This document shows positions 47,101 through 58,149 of a stretch of DNA of 64,000 bases, one piece after another. Position 1 is the first letter of the stretch. Each line of letters begins with the position of its first letter. The DNA lies in contig OZ029919.1 in the NCBI GenBank assembly GCA_964023275.1, positions 662,001-726,000 of the forward strand, in the 5' to 3' direction. The position numbers and the translations under genes were made by a program. Below the pieces are notes generated by a model. That model was not told where the DNA came from and did not search any database. It saw nothing but the letters and a program-made list of their open reading frames with translations. The DNA comes from Norana najaformis. Taxonomy: Eukaryota; Annelida; Clitellata; Crassiclitellata; Hormogastridae.

Positions 47101-50100
47101 TGCATAAATCCACCCATTCACCCACCCACACAATTTTCATCCACCCACCCACCCAGTCCATCCATCCATCCACCCAATCCCCAGACACCCATTCACCCAC
47201 CACCCACCTACCCACCTATTCACTCTCCCAACCGCCTAATCAGTCCATCTGTTGTACATACGGCGATGCTTCCAGCCTTGTAGAGAAGGAGTTGTAGGTT
47301 GTAGTAGAACCAGATGCTTCCACATCCACACAACGCTTTCCAGACGAAAGGTTCCACCACAGTTTCACCCTCGGCGTGGACGTGTTCCTCCCCCTCTGTG
47401 TGTACACCAAGAGCCTGAAGAACAAGCACCGGATACACAGTCAAAGCCAATCACCAAAGACAATCGACTCACCGTGAAGTTTACTTCAGCAGTGTTTTCT
47501 TAGAGGAGCTAAATAGATTAGCAAATATATTACAATACAGCTTGAAGCACATTTGAGCAGCGTGTTTTTAGAGGAGCTATATAAATTAGCAAATTCAATA
47601 CAGTACAGCTTGTCTAATGTGCTGCAGTGAAATGTAATTTAGTGCTTTGTACATTATTGTAATATTATTATGCATTTAGGTAATCGTAATTGTAAACATG
47701 AGATTTCTACAGCGTCCAACGAAAGGTAAGTCGCGGGAACCAGCTTATTTACAGGCGCTCAGTCAGAACAAAATCGTTAGGCAGGAAGGGTTCGGTTCCA
47801 GGACAAGATCCAAGAGTCAGACAGGCAGACAGTCAGATGGCTACAGTGGGTGGTGTTTGGAAATGGATCTGCAGAACAGATAAAGGGAAGAACAGCAATC
47901 AGGATATGTAGCTCATTTTGTACAAATCCCTCTATCAACCACGATGCTCGAGTGCTAGAGCTGCATAGGTACGTGCAGAAGAAGCAGGTGTAGTTGAGCC
48001 TACCTGTGTAATCAGGTGACGCATTTAGTTACACGTGTACTCAGGTGAGTCGTTACCTGTATACTCAGATTAGGCAGATTAGGCAGTTACCTCTGGGATC
48101 AGATGAAGCAGGGCATCTCCAGCGAGGCTTCCGACGGCCAGTCCGAGCATCGTAGAGATGAGGTATCGGTAGATCTTCGTACCTTTCCATCTGACGACGA
48201 CCAGAGCAATGACGACGCACGCGCTGACGATCGCCACTGCTAACGTCCCATAGCCATACACTGCGCGACAAACAGCACCAGCGCGACAATGCTTCCGTTG
48301 CCTAATGAATATTCATGGTTTCGTGAATATTCATAGTTTCATGAATATTCATAGCTTCATGAATATTCATTTCTTAATATTTATTCACTCTTTTTTGCAC
48401 TGAGTAACTACTGATTAATCATGGTTTAATAAGTAACCATTGCTACATGTCGTTAGTTAATTAAAGAGATGGATACGATAATTACTGGACAACAAATTTT
48501 TACAAAAGTCATGTTACTGAAATGAAATTAGTCAGTTCTTATCAATTTGTATGTGCTGAACACGAATATGACAGTGAAAATGTCGAATTGGCTCTAGTTT
48601 TTTTGTAATCTGAAATGAAGTAATTTTATATCGCACAATGCATGCCAATAGTGATACACTTACAGTTAATATTTGTAAAAACCAGGTCATAGACTAGTTC
48701 TTAGATTTTTTTGCCTGTCTCTTGTACAGCTGTTCGGGAGCATCACTGCGGAGTGTCCAGCAGTAGTCAGCCAACATTGTAGTGGACCATTTTCCCTGGT
48801 ACCTTTGCTCCATTGTTGCGATATCTTGATGAAAACGTTCGCCATGTTCGTCACTAACCATACCACAGTTGTCAGGGAAGAAATCCAGATGGGAATGAAG
48901 GAAATGCATCTTCAGAGACATATTGCAGCGAAATTTCTGGTACTGCTTGAGCATGTCTTCTACTAGTTCCTTGTAGTTTTCTGCCCTAACATTCCCCAGA
49001 AAGTCTGTAGACACTAGACGAAAAGCATTCCATGCTTGTTTCGCATCACCCTCCAGCAAGTTGTTGAAGCGGTCATCTTTGAAGAGTTCTCTAATCTGAG
49101 GACCCACAAAAACTCCCTCTTTAATCTTTGCTTCGCTGAGTCGAGGGAATTTTTCATGGAGGTATCGGAAAGCTGGCGAAGTGCGGTCCATGGCTTTCAC
49201 GAAGTTCTTCACCAAACCTAGTTTGATGTGAAGGGGTGGTAGTAGGATTTTGTGAGCCTCGACCAGAACTGGGTGCTGGATATTCTTCTGTCCAACTGCC
49301 ATGTTTTGTCTGGGAGTCCATTCCTTCCGCACGTAGTGCAACTCTCTTGCTCGGCTATCCCACTCACACAAGAAACACATATATTTTGTATATCCTTGCT
49401 GCAGTCCCATTAAAATGGCAACTACCTTCAAATCACCACACAGGTGCCATTTGTACCTGTTATAGTCAATGGAATGCAGTAGCTGTTTTAGGTTATCGTA
49501 TGTCTCTTTCATGTGGACAGCATGCGCTTGTGGAATAGATGGAAGACGGTTTCCATTGTGCAAAAGCACAGCCTTAAGACTCAATGTTGAAGAGTCTACA
49601 AAGAGTCTCCATTCTTGTGGGTCATGAGTGATCTGTAAGGCATTCATGAGGTCGTCAATATTGGAACAGAATACCAGATTACCTTCCTTCATAAAGAAAG
49701 GTTCCAACTGCTGATGGCGCTTTCTATATGAAGTAATTGTGACATCTTCTTCTAGAAGATTCCATTGTTGGAGTCTTGATCCTAGCAATTCTGCCTTGTT
49801 TTTGGATAAGTCCAAATCACGAACAAGGTCATTTAATTCTTCCTGTGTTATTCTGTGTGGGGTTGATGATGCACCACAGTGAAAATCGGGATCACTGCAC
49901 GCTGACGGACCAGGAGAAGAACATGTCGGCTCACCCTTGTCCTCATCAGATGAATCAAGGAAAATATATTCTGCTGGAGGTTCTAGAATAGGAAGTTCAT
50001 CACCATGTGGAACTGGTCTCAATGCTGACGGAATGTTTGGGTAGACTATTGTCGACTTCTCTTGCTTCGTTATTCCACCGGAAAGAGGAGGAACCAAGCA

Positions 50101-53100
50101 AAAGTAACAGTCATCTACGTGGCTGCTTTGCTCTCTCCACACCATGGGAACTGCAAACGGCATTGATGGTCTTTTGCCATTCAACCACTGTGAAAGCTGT
50201 GTTGTACATGTAGCACAGCATATATGCGGGGCCCATGGCTTGTCTTGGTCACCAACCTTGCATTCGAAGTAAGCATGATATGCCTTCTTGACTTGATAAG
50301 TGATACTTTTCTTCTGGTTGGCAAATGTCACTTCCCCACAAATGTAACAAAAGTTGTCCACGGTATTTACGCAATTCCGAGGCATTACTGTTCTGTATTG
50401 TATCTAAATGGATAAAGTAATAATAGTTTTATAAAACAGTAACTTAAACTGTCTCGCACAAAGTCTGTAATATTGTAAATGCTCAACCGTTCAGACTCGC
50501 TTTATATAGTACACTGCTGACGTCATCTTACGTCAGCAGCCGACTGGCTGTAGTTTTACATTGCATCAGAAAATGACGTAATCAACTGTGCATGATGTGT
50601 CCATGATGGGATTATGCAATGAGGTGGAATATTACATCATTCTAGACTTATTTAGGATATTGTCGCAGTCCTACTGCATAAATTTACATGGTGAAACATA
50701 AAAAATGAACTATATGAAATATTTTCAAAACGAGAGCCAATAAAAAATTTTTATGGTCATATTCGTGTTCAGCACACCAAGATGCTACACATTAGGGCCT
50801 TTTCCAGTCAGTAACGATTTCTATGTTGACCAGTGTAACCTTATTTTGACCCGACTTTGGGGTGGCCTGCCCTCTCGCGACCAGTCATCAAACTTGACCC
50901 CGTCTTTGCCTTGACTGAGTACCTATGATTCGGAAAGTGACCTGACCTCCTTTTACTAAACAATGCCTGACCTGACCTACTATTTAACATTGCTTGACCT
51001 GAACTGACCTACTTTAAATTTACATTGCCTGACCTTACTTTATAGGACCTACCTTATACTATCTTAATTTACAGCAGTCATCGTCGGCCTGACCTTACTT
51101 TACCATACCATACCTTACCTTACCTTACCTGAGTTTACCTGAGCCTTAGTAAATCCACTGGAGAAGCTAGAAGCGGAACCAAAGACCTTACTCACCTTCA
51201 GCAGCCGAGGGTTGACTGGGAGGCGGTGTTTGAGGAGTGGCGGTCGGTCGGCAACCGATCGTTGCCTGTTGCAGGAGAGCAGGACACAAGCGATGAAGGT
51301 CCGTCCTTGACAAAGTCCGCTCGGTGGAGTCCAGCTGGAAACCTCGCAGTAGAACATCCATCGAGACGCACTGTATCGAAAACGAAACAATTTCTGTGCA
51401 TTGGGTTCGATGTCGGGATTCGTTGTTGGATTACTATGCGTGTAATGTAATGTCCTGAACATTTGTATTGCGCCCTCTTTGGTGATTACTTCAAGTAATA
51501 TTTAATTATTCCCATTTAAATTACACAATTACACTGCAATATATTACATTAACTTACGTTACGCTACAGTAAAAGAGGTGAATACTGGATGTTGATTTTG
51601 TAATTTTCGATTATGCTCAAATGAATCAGGTGGATTTCCAGTTCCACGTGGTTTCCAAAACAGAATTACGATTTTCTAAAGAAACGTACTTTAGTGGCGA
51701 CATCTACTTCCGCCTCTTCATGTCCATGTTCATCTTCATGTCCATGTTCGTCTTCATGTTCATGTTTTTCCACCGAACGGCGTCTTCTGCGATGCGCATG
51801 CTCGTGGTCCTCTTCCTCCGTCCCTCCTTCCTTGTGATATTTCCCGATCGCTAATAACTCGGTAATCTTCTCCAACCCTGTTTATAAACAGATAAACAAA
51901 CACACCATGGGGGCTAGTCATTCCAGATCAAACAAGTCAGAAATTATAAATAAGTTAACCGACCTACAGTCGGCAACGAATCATTTCAGATTGTTAGAAA
52001 TTTCAGCTGAAGTGGAGATATGATGAACATTCAACCTTTCTTTATGAGGGTCGCTGTCTTAGTCACACGAGGACCTTAAAGGGTAAAAGCATAACTCCTG
52101 TGTCCCTATATAGTACAATGTAGTGGAGGCACTCATTTCCTCCACTTCGGCCCTTGAGCCGGCAATGAACGAATCCCAAGGTCCTGGACACGGGGCCAGT
52201 GCATCGCAGGACTTGCCGTTTACTTCCCACCTTACGCTGGTACGAAATTATACTGCTTGGTTACAGAGTGAAGTGTACGCGGACAACTTGTTTAGGGTCA
52301 GTACGCGGAGTCCGCTAGGCAGGCTCGAACCGGCAAACGTTAGGTTACAGGCCAAGCCCGTAAGACCTTGTCACACTCACGAGTTATTTACCTTTCCGGG
52401 AGATGCGGCAAGTGTTGTTCTCGCCAAAGGTTTCGAACAGAGAATGAAGATATTCCTCACTAGATGGAGCTTCTTCCACTTCTGTGATGCAATCACCTGT
52501 CACAGAAAAACAGGAACCGCGAAGGCGTAAACGTAAATGTAAATTTAAAGTAGGCCAGTTCAGGTCAAGCAATGTTAAATAGCAGATGGTCAGGTCAGTC
52601 ATTGTATCGGTACATTTATATAGCCCCTCATATTTATATACTGCCTTTAATGAAACCTGTCTGATTACCGAAATAATACACGGTAGTATGAGTTAATGGA
52701 TCTTCGAATTCGACTAGGTTCGTCGGTTTACCAATTGGAAGTTTGCGAAGAGTCAAAATGTTCGGGGTCGAATCGAGGGCAATATATAGGCAGAGGCACC
52801 TTTAGACAATCCCACTGACTTGACGCAGCGCGCTTGAATTAACTGTTGCCCGGCGCTTAGCTTATAAGTAACACTCCAGAAATTTCGGGTTTACGATTAC
52901 CATTAGGAAGCAGACAGGAGGCAAAAGCAAAGGAGACCACAAGAAACTAGAGGACGGGTAATTGCAGAGAAGACTCGGAATAGAAGTGAAGAATGGTTAC
53001 CTGAGAGCAATTTCATGAAGAAGACGGCGGCCATCTTTCCCAGAAGATCCTTTCCGATGACGGTTTCTGTCCGATTCAGAACAACAGATCTCCTCAGACT

Positions 53101-54795
53101 TCGTGAACTGAAGGACTGACAACCGCGTCAACAGAGAAGCACAACATCAGTAATTAAGAGTGCAATTCAAGATCTCATGTAGCCAGAAACACACAACTGT
53201 CCATATAGGGCGGTCAGTCAGCTGTTAAACGACACCACTTTCGTTAGTTACACTGACTGGTGTCTTTCGTTTCAGGTTGCCAACGTCCGATAAACATTTC
53301 TGTAAGTTTTAGTTTGGCAACAAACTTTGGCGATGACCGAAAGATAAACATCGAGTATCAACAGACACAGGTATCCTTTCACTCAATCATCTTCTACATA
53401 CGACGCTTGATTCCTATCTTCCTTCCTCTGTTCGTTTCTTCCATCCTTCCTTTAGTTCCTCTTTCTTTCTTCCCTTCCTCCCTTCTTTACTTATTTCCTG
53501 CTTTCCTTCCTTCCTTCTTTCCAACATTCCTTGTTTTCTTTCTTCCTTTCTTTCTTCCTTCTTTTCTTCCTTTCTTTCTTATTTCTTTCCTTCCTTCTTT
53601 TTTCCTTCTATCTGTCATTCTTTCCTTCCTTCCTTCTTTCCTGCTTTCCTCTCTTCAATTCTCTCTCTTCGTCCTTTCTTTTTCTTTTGTTTCCTTCCTT
53701 ACCTTCGTTTTCCCCCAATTAATTTATCGTCAAGTGATCTACTACCTTCAGTTCACCAAAAGTGCACAGAGAATCTCGGATGTCCTTTTCAGTAACACTT
53801 CCATCATCTCCACATCCAGAATAGCTCCTCAATTCACCCGGAACATAATAGGCCGAAATTGTCCTCAGCACGCTTTCCAGCTGACCTTCGTGAAGGCAGG
53901 GACTTTCATGCCCATCCGGGCATTCACTGACCTCGTGACCTTCCACATCCGGTGCCTGGAGCAGAATCTCATGAAAATCCTCGACGTCCAGAGCGTTCCA
54001 GGTGATGTTCGAAGCTCCGGAACAGACGGCGGAAAAGCGGAACAGGTAGGAGATGACAATAACGGAAACGTTATGGAAATGTTCTTCGGTGAGTTCCGAA
54101 TCTGGTGTCAAGTTCAGTTTTGCATACACGTTTCCGGCGGTCAGCCACTGCAAATCAAATACACGTGTTATATGCGATGTTGCAGCGTGGTCGCGATAGC
54201 CTAGCGGCTAGGATGTTGGGCTCTCAGCCCAGAGGACGAGGGTTCAAAACCCCGCAGAGGCAAGCAGGTACTTCTGCTCCACTGCCATCCCATAGCGAAC
54301 TCAGCTATCGAATGAGTGGGAAGATCAGGCGGTGAAGGAGAAGACTGTGGCGGGGGTCAAACGCCGAGGTTACGAATGAGGGTGTTTAATACAGTCCTTC
54401 TTTTCCTGTTTGAAGAAGAAGAAGAATAGGAAGAGGAAGAGGAAGCAGTGGAAGAGGAGGAAGAGCAAGAGCACGAGGAAGGACAGGAAGAGGAAGAAGA
54501 GAAAGAATCAACTAGGAATAGTTTACGATCTTACATTGGCACACGTCGTGTTTGGCGACAACTCGAACTGTCGACATGGAAATCGAAGCAGCGTATCATC
54601 CAGAATCTTCTGTAGCCCATCTTGCGATAGATTCCTCGAATGAACATGATCCAGAGCTTTCTCGAAGGCCACTCCCTCTGCTCCTTCTTCTTCCTCTTCC
54701 TCGTGGCACCAGAGATGGTCGTCAGGTGAAGTCTCGTGGGCCGCCGTTCGGACGATGTGGAGGAACAGAACGAAGAGGATGAGTGATCGCAGCAT
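44175..54795 (-). CDS. SLC39A zinc transporter (LIV-1/ZIP4-ZIP12-like)
   Basis: Twelve exons in protein order: 54795-54535 (signal peptide [19 protein letters not shown]), 54147-53746, 53115-53001, 52496-52392, 51877-51690, 51370-51196, 48260-48091, 47414-47262, about 46838-46645, 45700-45548, 44791-44601, 44309-44175; about 745 aa. Phases match except at the start of the 46.8-kb exon, whose acceptor is unresolved. The long ectodomain with scattered cysteines and [10 protein letters not shown] and [11 protein letters not shown] is like the ZIP4/ZIP12 helix-rich domain. A His-rich stretch ([17 protein letters not shown]) follows. TM2 ends [11 protein letters not shown]4-5 carry the metal site [10 protein letters not shown] and the LIV-1 signature HELPHEFGD. 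The protein imports Zn2+ (or related metals) into the cytosol. A DNA transposon occupies the 48.3-51.2-kb intron. Confidence 0.88.
44400..44575. repeat. (ATGT)n microsatellite in the last ZIP intron
   Basis: Imperfect TATG/TGTA repeats between the two final exons of the transporter gene. Confidence 0.92.
45372..45547. repeat. 16-bp tandem array copying the 5' splice site of a ZIP exon
   Basis: Eleven 16-bp units starting at the donor of exon 45700-45548. On the minus strand the consensus is GTAAGATACGGATTCG. Ten units keep GT and nine keep GTAAG. The exon's last bases GAATTCG fit the 3' half of the unit, so the real exon-intron junction is the first unit of the array. Confidence 0.93.
46222..46378. 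repeat. 42-bp tandem array of a tRNA-like head (SINE family D)
   Basis: Four units of GCCGAGCGCTCTAACCAATC plus CGGCTACCGTGACCTACATA and AA. Each repeats the A-box half of the SINE's tRNA-like head (minus strand). Units start at 46222, 46264, 46306 and 46348. The rest of the SINE lies at 46,085-46,221. Confidence 0.9.
46995..47225. repeat. (CCAT/CCAC)n simple repeat
   Basis: Degenerate ATCC/CACC tetranucleotides directly next to the 3' end of exon 47414-47262. Long plus-strand ORFs (SIHPSIHPP) are artefacts. Confidence 0.95.
48303..48376. repeat. 18-bp array of palindromic TGAATATTCA
   Basis: GAATATTC cores at 48307, 48325, 48343 and 48361, exactly 18 bp apart, followed by a weaker TAATATTTATTCA. 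The array is 45 bp from the acceptor of ZIP exon 48260-48091. Confidence 0.9.
48483..50835 (-). mobile_element. DNA transposon with 563-codon ORF and imperfect terminal inverted repeats
   Basis: The ends are inverted copies. ACTGGACAACA at 48484 matches ACTGGTCAACA on the minus strand ending near 50834. GTGCTGAACACGAATATGA at 48553 is matched exactly in inverse at 50757-50775. ATTGGCTCT(A/C)GTTTT follows on both sides. The arms extend about 140 bp with indels. The ORF between them is intact. The insertion lies in a ZIP intron. No clear target-site duplication could be fixed by eye. Confidence 0.75.
48694..50385 (-). CDS. Intact transposon-encoded protein (candidate transposase), 563 aa
   Basis: A single uninterrupted exon. 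The N-terminus has paired cysteines suggesting zinc binding (FCYICG, then [16 protein letters not shown] and DDCYFC). A low-complexity acidic/Ser linker follows at about residues 135-180. The C-terminal two thirds hold blocks that I recognise from multicopy intronless 'uncharacterised' genes of many invertebrates: [65 protein letters not shown] and [15 protein letters not shown] know of no assigned function. Conserved acidic and His residues ([18 protein letters not shown]) could form a nuclease site, but this is speculation. The inverted repeats around the gene argue that it is a transposase or accessory protein. The intact frame suggests recent insertion. Confidence 0.8.
   Translation of the reverse strand: MPRNCVNTVDNFCYICGEVTFANQKKSITYQVKKAYHAYFECKVGDQDKPWAPHICCATCTTQLSQWLNGKRPSMPFAVPMVWREQSSHVDDCYFCLVPPLSGGITKQEKSTIVYPNIPSALRPVPHGDELPILEPPAEYIFLDSSDEDKGEPTCSSPGPSACSDPDFHCGASSTPHRITQEELNDLVRDLDLSKNKAELLGSRLQQWNLLEEDVTITSYRKRHQQLEPFFMKEGNLVFCSNIDDLMNALQITHDPQEWRLFVDSSTLSLKAVLLHNGNRLPSIPQAHAVHMKETYDNLKQLLHSIDYNRYKWHLCGDLKVVAILMGLQQGYTKYMCFLCEWDSRARELHYVRKEWTPRQNMAVGQKNIQHPVLVEAHKILLPPLHIKLGLVKNFVKAMDRTSPAFRYLHEKFPRLSEAKIKEGVFVGPQIRELFKDDRFNNLLEGDAKQAWNAFRLVSTDFLGNVRAENYKELVEDMLKQYQKFRCNMSLKMHFLHSHLDFFPDNCGMVSDEHGERFHQDIATMEQRYQGKWSTTMLADYCWTLRSDAPEQLYKRQAKKSKN
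52125..52345 (-). mobile_element. tRNA-derived SINE, family A (fourth copy)
   Basis: Reverse-oriented body with TGCGATGCACTGGCCCCGTG and CCAAGTCCTGC-type words, plus the conserved CCTTGGGATTCGTTCATTGC. It sits in a ZIP intron, close to exon 52496-52392. Confidence 0.65.
53405..53710. repeat. (CCTT/CTTT)n pyrimidine-rich simple repeat
   Basis: About 300 bp of degenerate CCTT and CTTT units in the intron after ZIP exon 54147-53746. The plus-strand ORF of FLPSFLPSF type is an artefact. Confidence 0.95.
54187..54420 (+). mobile_element. tRNA-Glu-like SINE, family E
   Basis: The head has an A box TAGCCTAGCGGCTAGG, an anticodon arm TTGGG-CTCTCAG-CCCAG with apparent anticodon CTC (Glu), and a B box GGGTTCAAAACCCC. 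It continues into a SINE body and a GAA-rich tail, so it is a tRNA-derived retroposon rather than a tRNA gene. It lies in the first ZIP intron. Confidence 0.75.
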
Positions 54796-54859
54796 CGTCA
54801 GTGATTCCTACGACATCACCAACACCCCTCCAATGAGCCTTGAATATCCAGTCAAGGTA

Positions 54860-55060
54860 ATAACAGCCTCGTGAATATTCATTCAAGATAGATCGAGATA
54901 GGCAGCGTCGTATGAATATTCATTCAAGTTGGAAGGCGATTAGGGCAGCCTTGTGAATGCTCATTCAATGTAGAGTGGTATAAGAACCGCCTCATGAATA
55001 TTCATGCAGGATATCTTAGGCTAAAGATAGCCTCATGAATATTCATTTAAACTACACGTG
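54860..55060 (-). promoter_or_regulatory. Five palindromic GAATATTC sites at exact 41-bp spacing upstream of the ZIP gene
   Basis: Cores at 54873, 54914, 54955 (GAATGCTC variant), 54996 and 55037, 78-250 bp upstream of the start codon at 54,795. The core with its flanks (CTCATGAATATTCATTCAA) is kept while the sequence between is strongly diverged. It could bind a homeodomain/POU-type or other palindrome-binding factor, or be an old minisatellite. Confidence 0.6.
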
Positions 55061-55099
55061 ATGATGACGGCCACGCAAAATTGGCTGAGAGAAAGCCAA

Positions 55100-55500
55100 C
55101 CTGCGAAAGATAGGCTTAGGACTGTTCCTGAAGTTCAGTTACGGTTGATCGATAATACAATATTGTCTTCCAAAGACTACGGAAGCCCGCGGGGGACATG
55201 CGAATGTTTTCGTTTATCTAGGGCACACTAGATAAATAAATCGCATGGACCGTTTGGGCTTCTGTATAAAACACTTCGACCGACGATATAATATATTCAT
55301 GAGCTGCTTTTAATCGCCAAACGGATCACAAAGCTCAAAGAGTCCTAGGCAAGACGAGGTCAACGGTAACGACCTTGGCAACCATTAGAAGTCGTTAGAT
55401 ATGCACATGGGTTTAACCCTAAAATACCAGTACGAATGCGCACCCAGCAAGAACTGAAAAGTAGTGCGGTCAATTCTACGTGAACTATTTGAACTAGAGT
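55100..55500. other. Upstream flank of the ZIP gene, no gene recognised
   Basis: Unique-looking sequence with an imperfect GAATTC/ATTC-rich composition. No exon or repeat was recognised. Confidence 0.4.
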
Positions 55501-55507
55501 ATCTGTT

Positions 55508-55830
55508 TCTATGTCGCTGTCCCTACCTTCATCTCTGTCCCTTTCTCTGTCCAAGTCCCTGCTACTGTTTCTACGCCTATATCTCTTCCTGCTTCTGCCC
55601 TTCTCTCCGTCCCTCTGCCTGTTCTTGCTCTTATCTCTGCCTCTGCCTCTTTCCCTCTACCAGTCCATGCCCCTGCCCTTATCTCTATCCCTCCCTGGTT
55701 CATGCCCCGCCTTATCTCTGCCTCGGCCGCTGTCCCTCTCCCTGTCACTGTTCCTTCCCTTATCTCTGTCCCTGCCTCTGTTCCCTCCTATGCGTCTGTC
55801 ACTGTCTCTCGAACAAAGCAGACGCGCACC
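55508..55830. repeat. Degenerate (CTCTGTCCCTGC)n pyrimidine minisatellite
   Basis: CTCTGTCCCT/CTGCC-type words repeat irregularly for about 320 bp. Long SLSLPLSL and PAPARGRG-like frames on the two strands follow from this composition. Confidence 0.9.
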
Positions 55831-56552
55831 TACATGTGTGATCCTGATTCAAGTTATATCCTCCAACCCAGTCAACAAACTTTGGGTCAAGCTCAGTCTG
55901 GGCCTCCTAGTAACAGTTGTCCTTTTATAAGCGGCCTCTCGTTGATCCCCGCTATTAGTCTAATTTTCTGTGGGCGATGGAAATAACTGTGAAGAACCAA
56001 GACGTCGAATTGCCACAATCACCTGCGCAGTTGCCACGATCTTCTGTACAATGAATCGAACGAAAAGAGGCAATTAAGTGCTTACTCAACCGTTCTGGAA
56101 AATTTAGCCTTCCTTCTGGTGCTTGGGGCCATGTTGACCGACACGAGATGATTGATGGAAGAATTTGTTTACACACAATGCAGTATTTCAATCTTGTTTT
56201 GAGACCAACCGACACACATTATCAAGGAGCATGGCCTCATAACCTGTATCTCATAGACTGCTGCGAAGAGGTGTTTGCAGAACAATGCAATGGGGCTTTG
56301 GCCTACGCTCAGAAATCAGTCCTTGCTTTTTTGATGGCTCAATGAAGCCAATAAGAATGTTGCTTTCTAAAGCTTATTCCATCGGACCTAAAATATTGCT
56401 TTATTTGGACTAAAATATATGCCATAGGAATACTGTCTTCTTTAGTCCTAAGACTGCCTATCTCTATTGGATCTAGGAATATCGCTTTCTTCAGACTACA
56501 AGATATTTATGTTTGTTGTGAAAACAGTGCTTCTTTATTTCTTCTCTCCTCT

Positions 56553-56553
56553 T

Positions 56554-56602
<49 letters not shown>
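56553..56602. repeat. (CT)n microsatellite
   Basis: About 50 bp of perfect CT, directly followed by a minus-strand family B copy (56,610-56,745). Confidence 0.98.
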
Positions 56603-56607
<5 letters not shown>

Positions 56608-57016
56608 TCTGGCAACCGGACTTGGTTCTTGACATAGCGCCTTTGGTCAACCCCACTGACTTGACGCAGTGCTCGTGAATAAGCTGGTACCCAGCGCTTA
56701 GCCTTTAAGTAGCACTTCAGAAATTTCGAGTTTACGATTACGGTCCTTTAGACTAAGACTACTCCAATGCCTCCTTAATTTGGGTCAATGAATATTGCTT
56801 TTATATCTGCCTTATATCTCCTGTATTGCCGGAGCAGCGATCGAGCTTGTAGCCAAGAGGAAGCTTACCAAGTATGAAAGCGTGCCAGACTCTAACAAGT
56901 TTGTCCCTCTGGCGTCTACAAACAGGACCTGCTACTACACAGACACTTCTAGTAATCGTTTTCTGTTAAATCTAGCTCACAAATGACCCATTCCAATCAG
57001 TCATCTCTTGGTTTGC

Positions 57017-57639
57017 TTAAGCCTCAGAGGCTAGCCTATAAAAATCACATATTGGCTAACTTTTCACCCCACGCTACTTGAGGCGTCTGACATAAAACTA
57101 CACAACGTTCAGTGAACAGCGGTAATTGTCTCAAGTTCAACATAAAATTGCAAAACTAAGAAACCTAAATAATGTCAACTGTCAGCACAGTCATCGAGGC
57201 TACAGTCATCGTCAGACAAAACATCATCAGTGACAAGGCTTCCATCAGCGTCGCTCGGTTAATCGTTACCTGTATCACTGTCCTCGCGACCATCCTAGAT
57301 TTCAACATTATCTAGCTCCGATACATCGCTACTGTCATCACACTCTACATTATTACATTATCATCATCGTTGTCATAATTTCCATTCCAATCTGATATCA
57401 ATTTACTAGCATTTGCGGCAGATAACCTTCGAGACAATTATAAAAAATGGCCAAGGTGTGACGTCAGTTTCTGAGTCACGTGACTATGTATCAAAATAAG
57501 TAAGAAAAAATATGAAATCAAGCAAAAGTCATGTAGGAACAGATACACCAAAACGCTCGACATAGCTCCAAAGCTGTAAAACTCTGAGGCAGTGACAGTG
57601 GGGTGAAAAATTCACCCCAGGTTAGCCTCTGAGGATTAA
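57017..57639 (-). mobile_element. piggyBac-like non-autonomous element with TTAA target duplication
   Basis: TTAA at 57017-57020 and 57636-57639 bounds inverted ends: CCTCAGAGGCTAGCCT on the left and CCTCAGAGGCTAACCT (minus strand) on the right, with a shared inner TTTTCACCCCAC. TTAA duplication is diagnostic of piggyBac-type transposition. The minus strand of the interior translates, with interruptions, to an acidic stretch (LSRRLSAANASKLISDWNGN, later LVTDDVLSDDDCSLDD) like the N-terminus of piggyBac transposases, so it looks like an internally deleted copy. Confidence 0.78.
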
Positions 57640-58149
57640 ACCATGTGCACCTTGACTGGCCTTTACTCTACGTCTGGTTTCACAGAGACCTGTAGACAGC
57701 TTTGGTGAATTGTAGAAACAACTGTTGGGGCCAACACTCTTAAAGTAATATATGTTAAGATCAGACACTGGTGTGGTTAGCAGGCATAAACTATCTTATT
57801 TCAATACACAGTCATTGTCGACAGTTTGGCTAACTACTAAGGCCACAAATATGTTTGGCTATGGGCCACATTTACTGCTTAGTTACTAGACAGTTGATGT
57901 CTGACAGCCGCTTTAGTGCCTGCTGTTTACAGGCATGGGTTTTTAGAATGCAGAAAAAACCTGCATGGCCCAACACCCGTATTATATTAGGCTTGTAAAC
58001 TAAGTACGTGAAGAGTACGTAAACAAATTCTATTAGGCTATTTTGCAAAAACACTCTTGAAGAAAACAACATGGTTCTCAATATGAAGCATCACTTAGAG
58101 TCGCTTCGTTTCCAATGTAAATATAGTCACGCGCGCATATATAGTGAGA

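Noticed and set aside
46924..47297. [13 protein letters not shown] proline-rich ORFs
   Set aside because: CCAT/CCAC simple repeat overlapping the intron side of a ZIP exon on the other strand.
53260..54204. A 314-codon plus-strand ORF rich in Phe/Leu/Ser
   Set aside because: It arises from the (CCTT)n tract and the antisense of ZIP exon 54147-53746.
54191..54260. Possible functional tRNA-Glu (CTC) gene
   Set aside because: The cloverleaf is imperfect and the sequence continues into a SINE body with a purine-rich tail, so it is a tRNA-derived retroposon.
55464..55930. Ser/Leu- and Cys-rich plus-strand ORFs and an Arg/Gly-rich minus ORF
   Set aside because: Products of the degenerate CTCTGTCCCT repeat.
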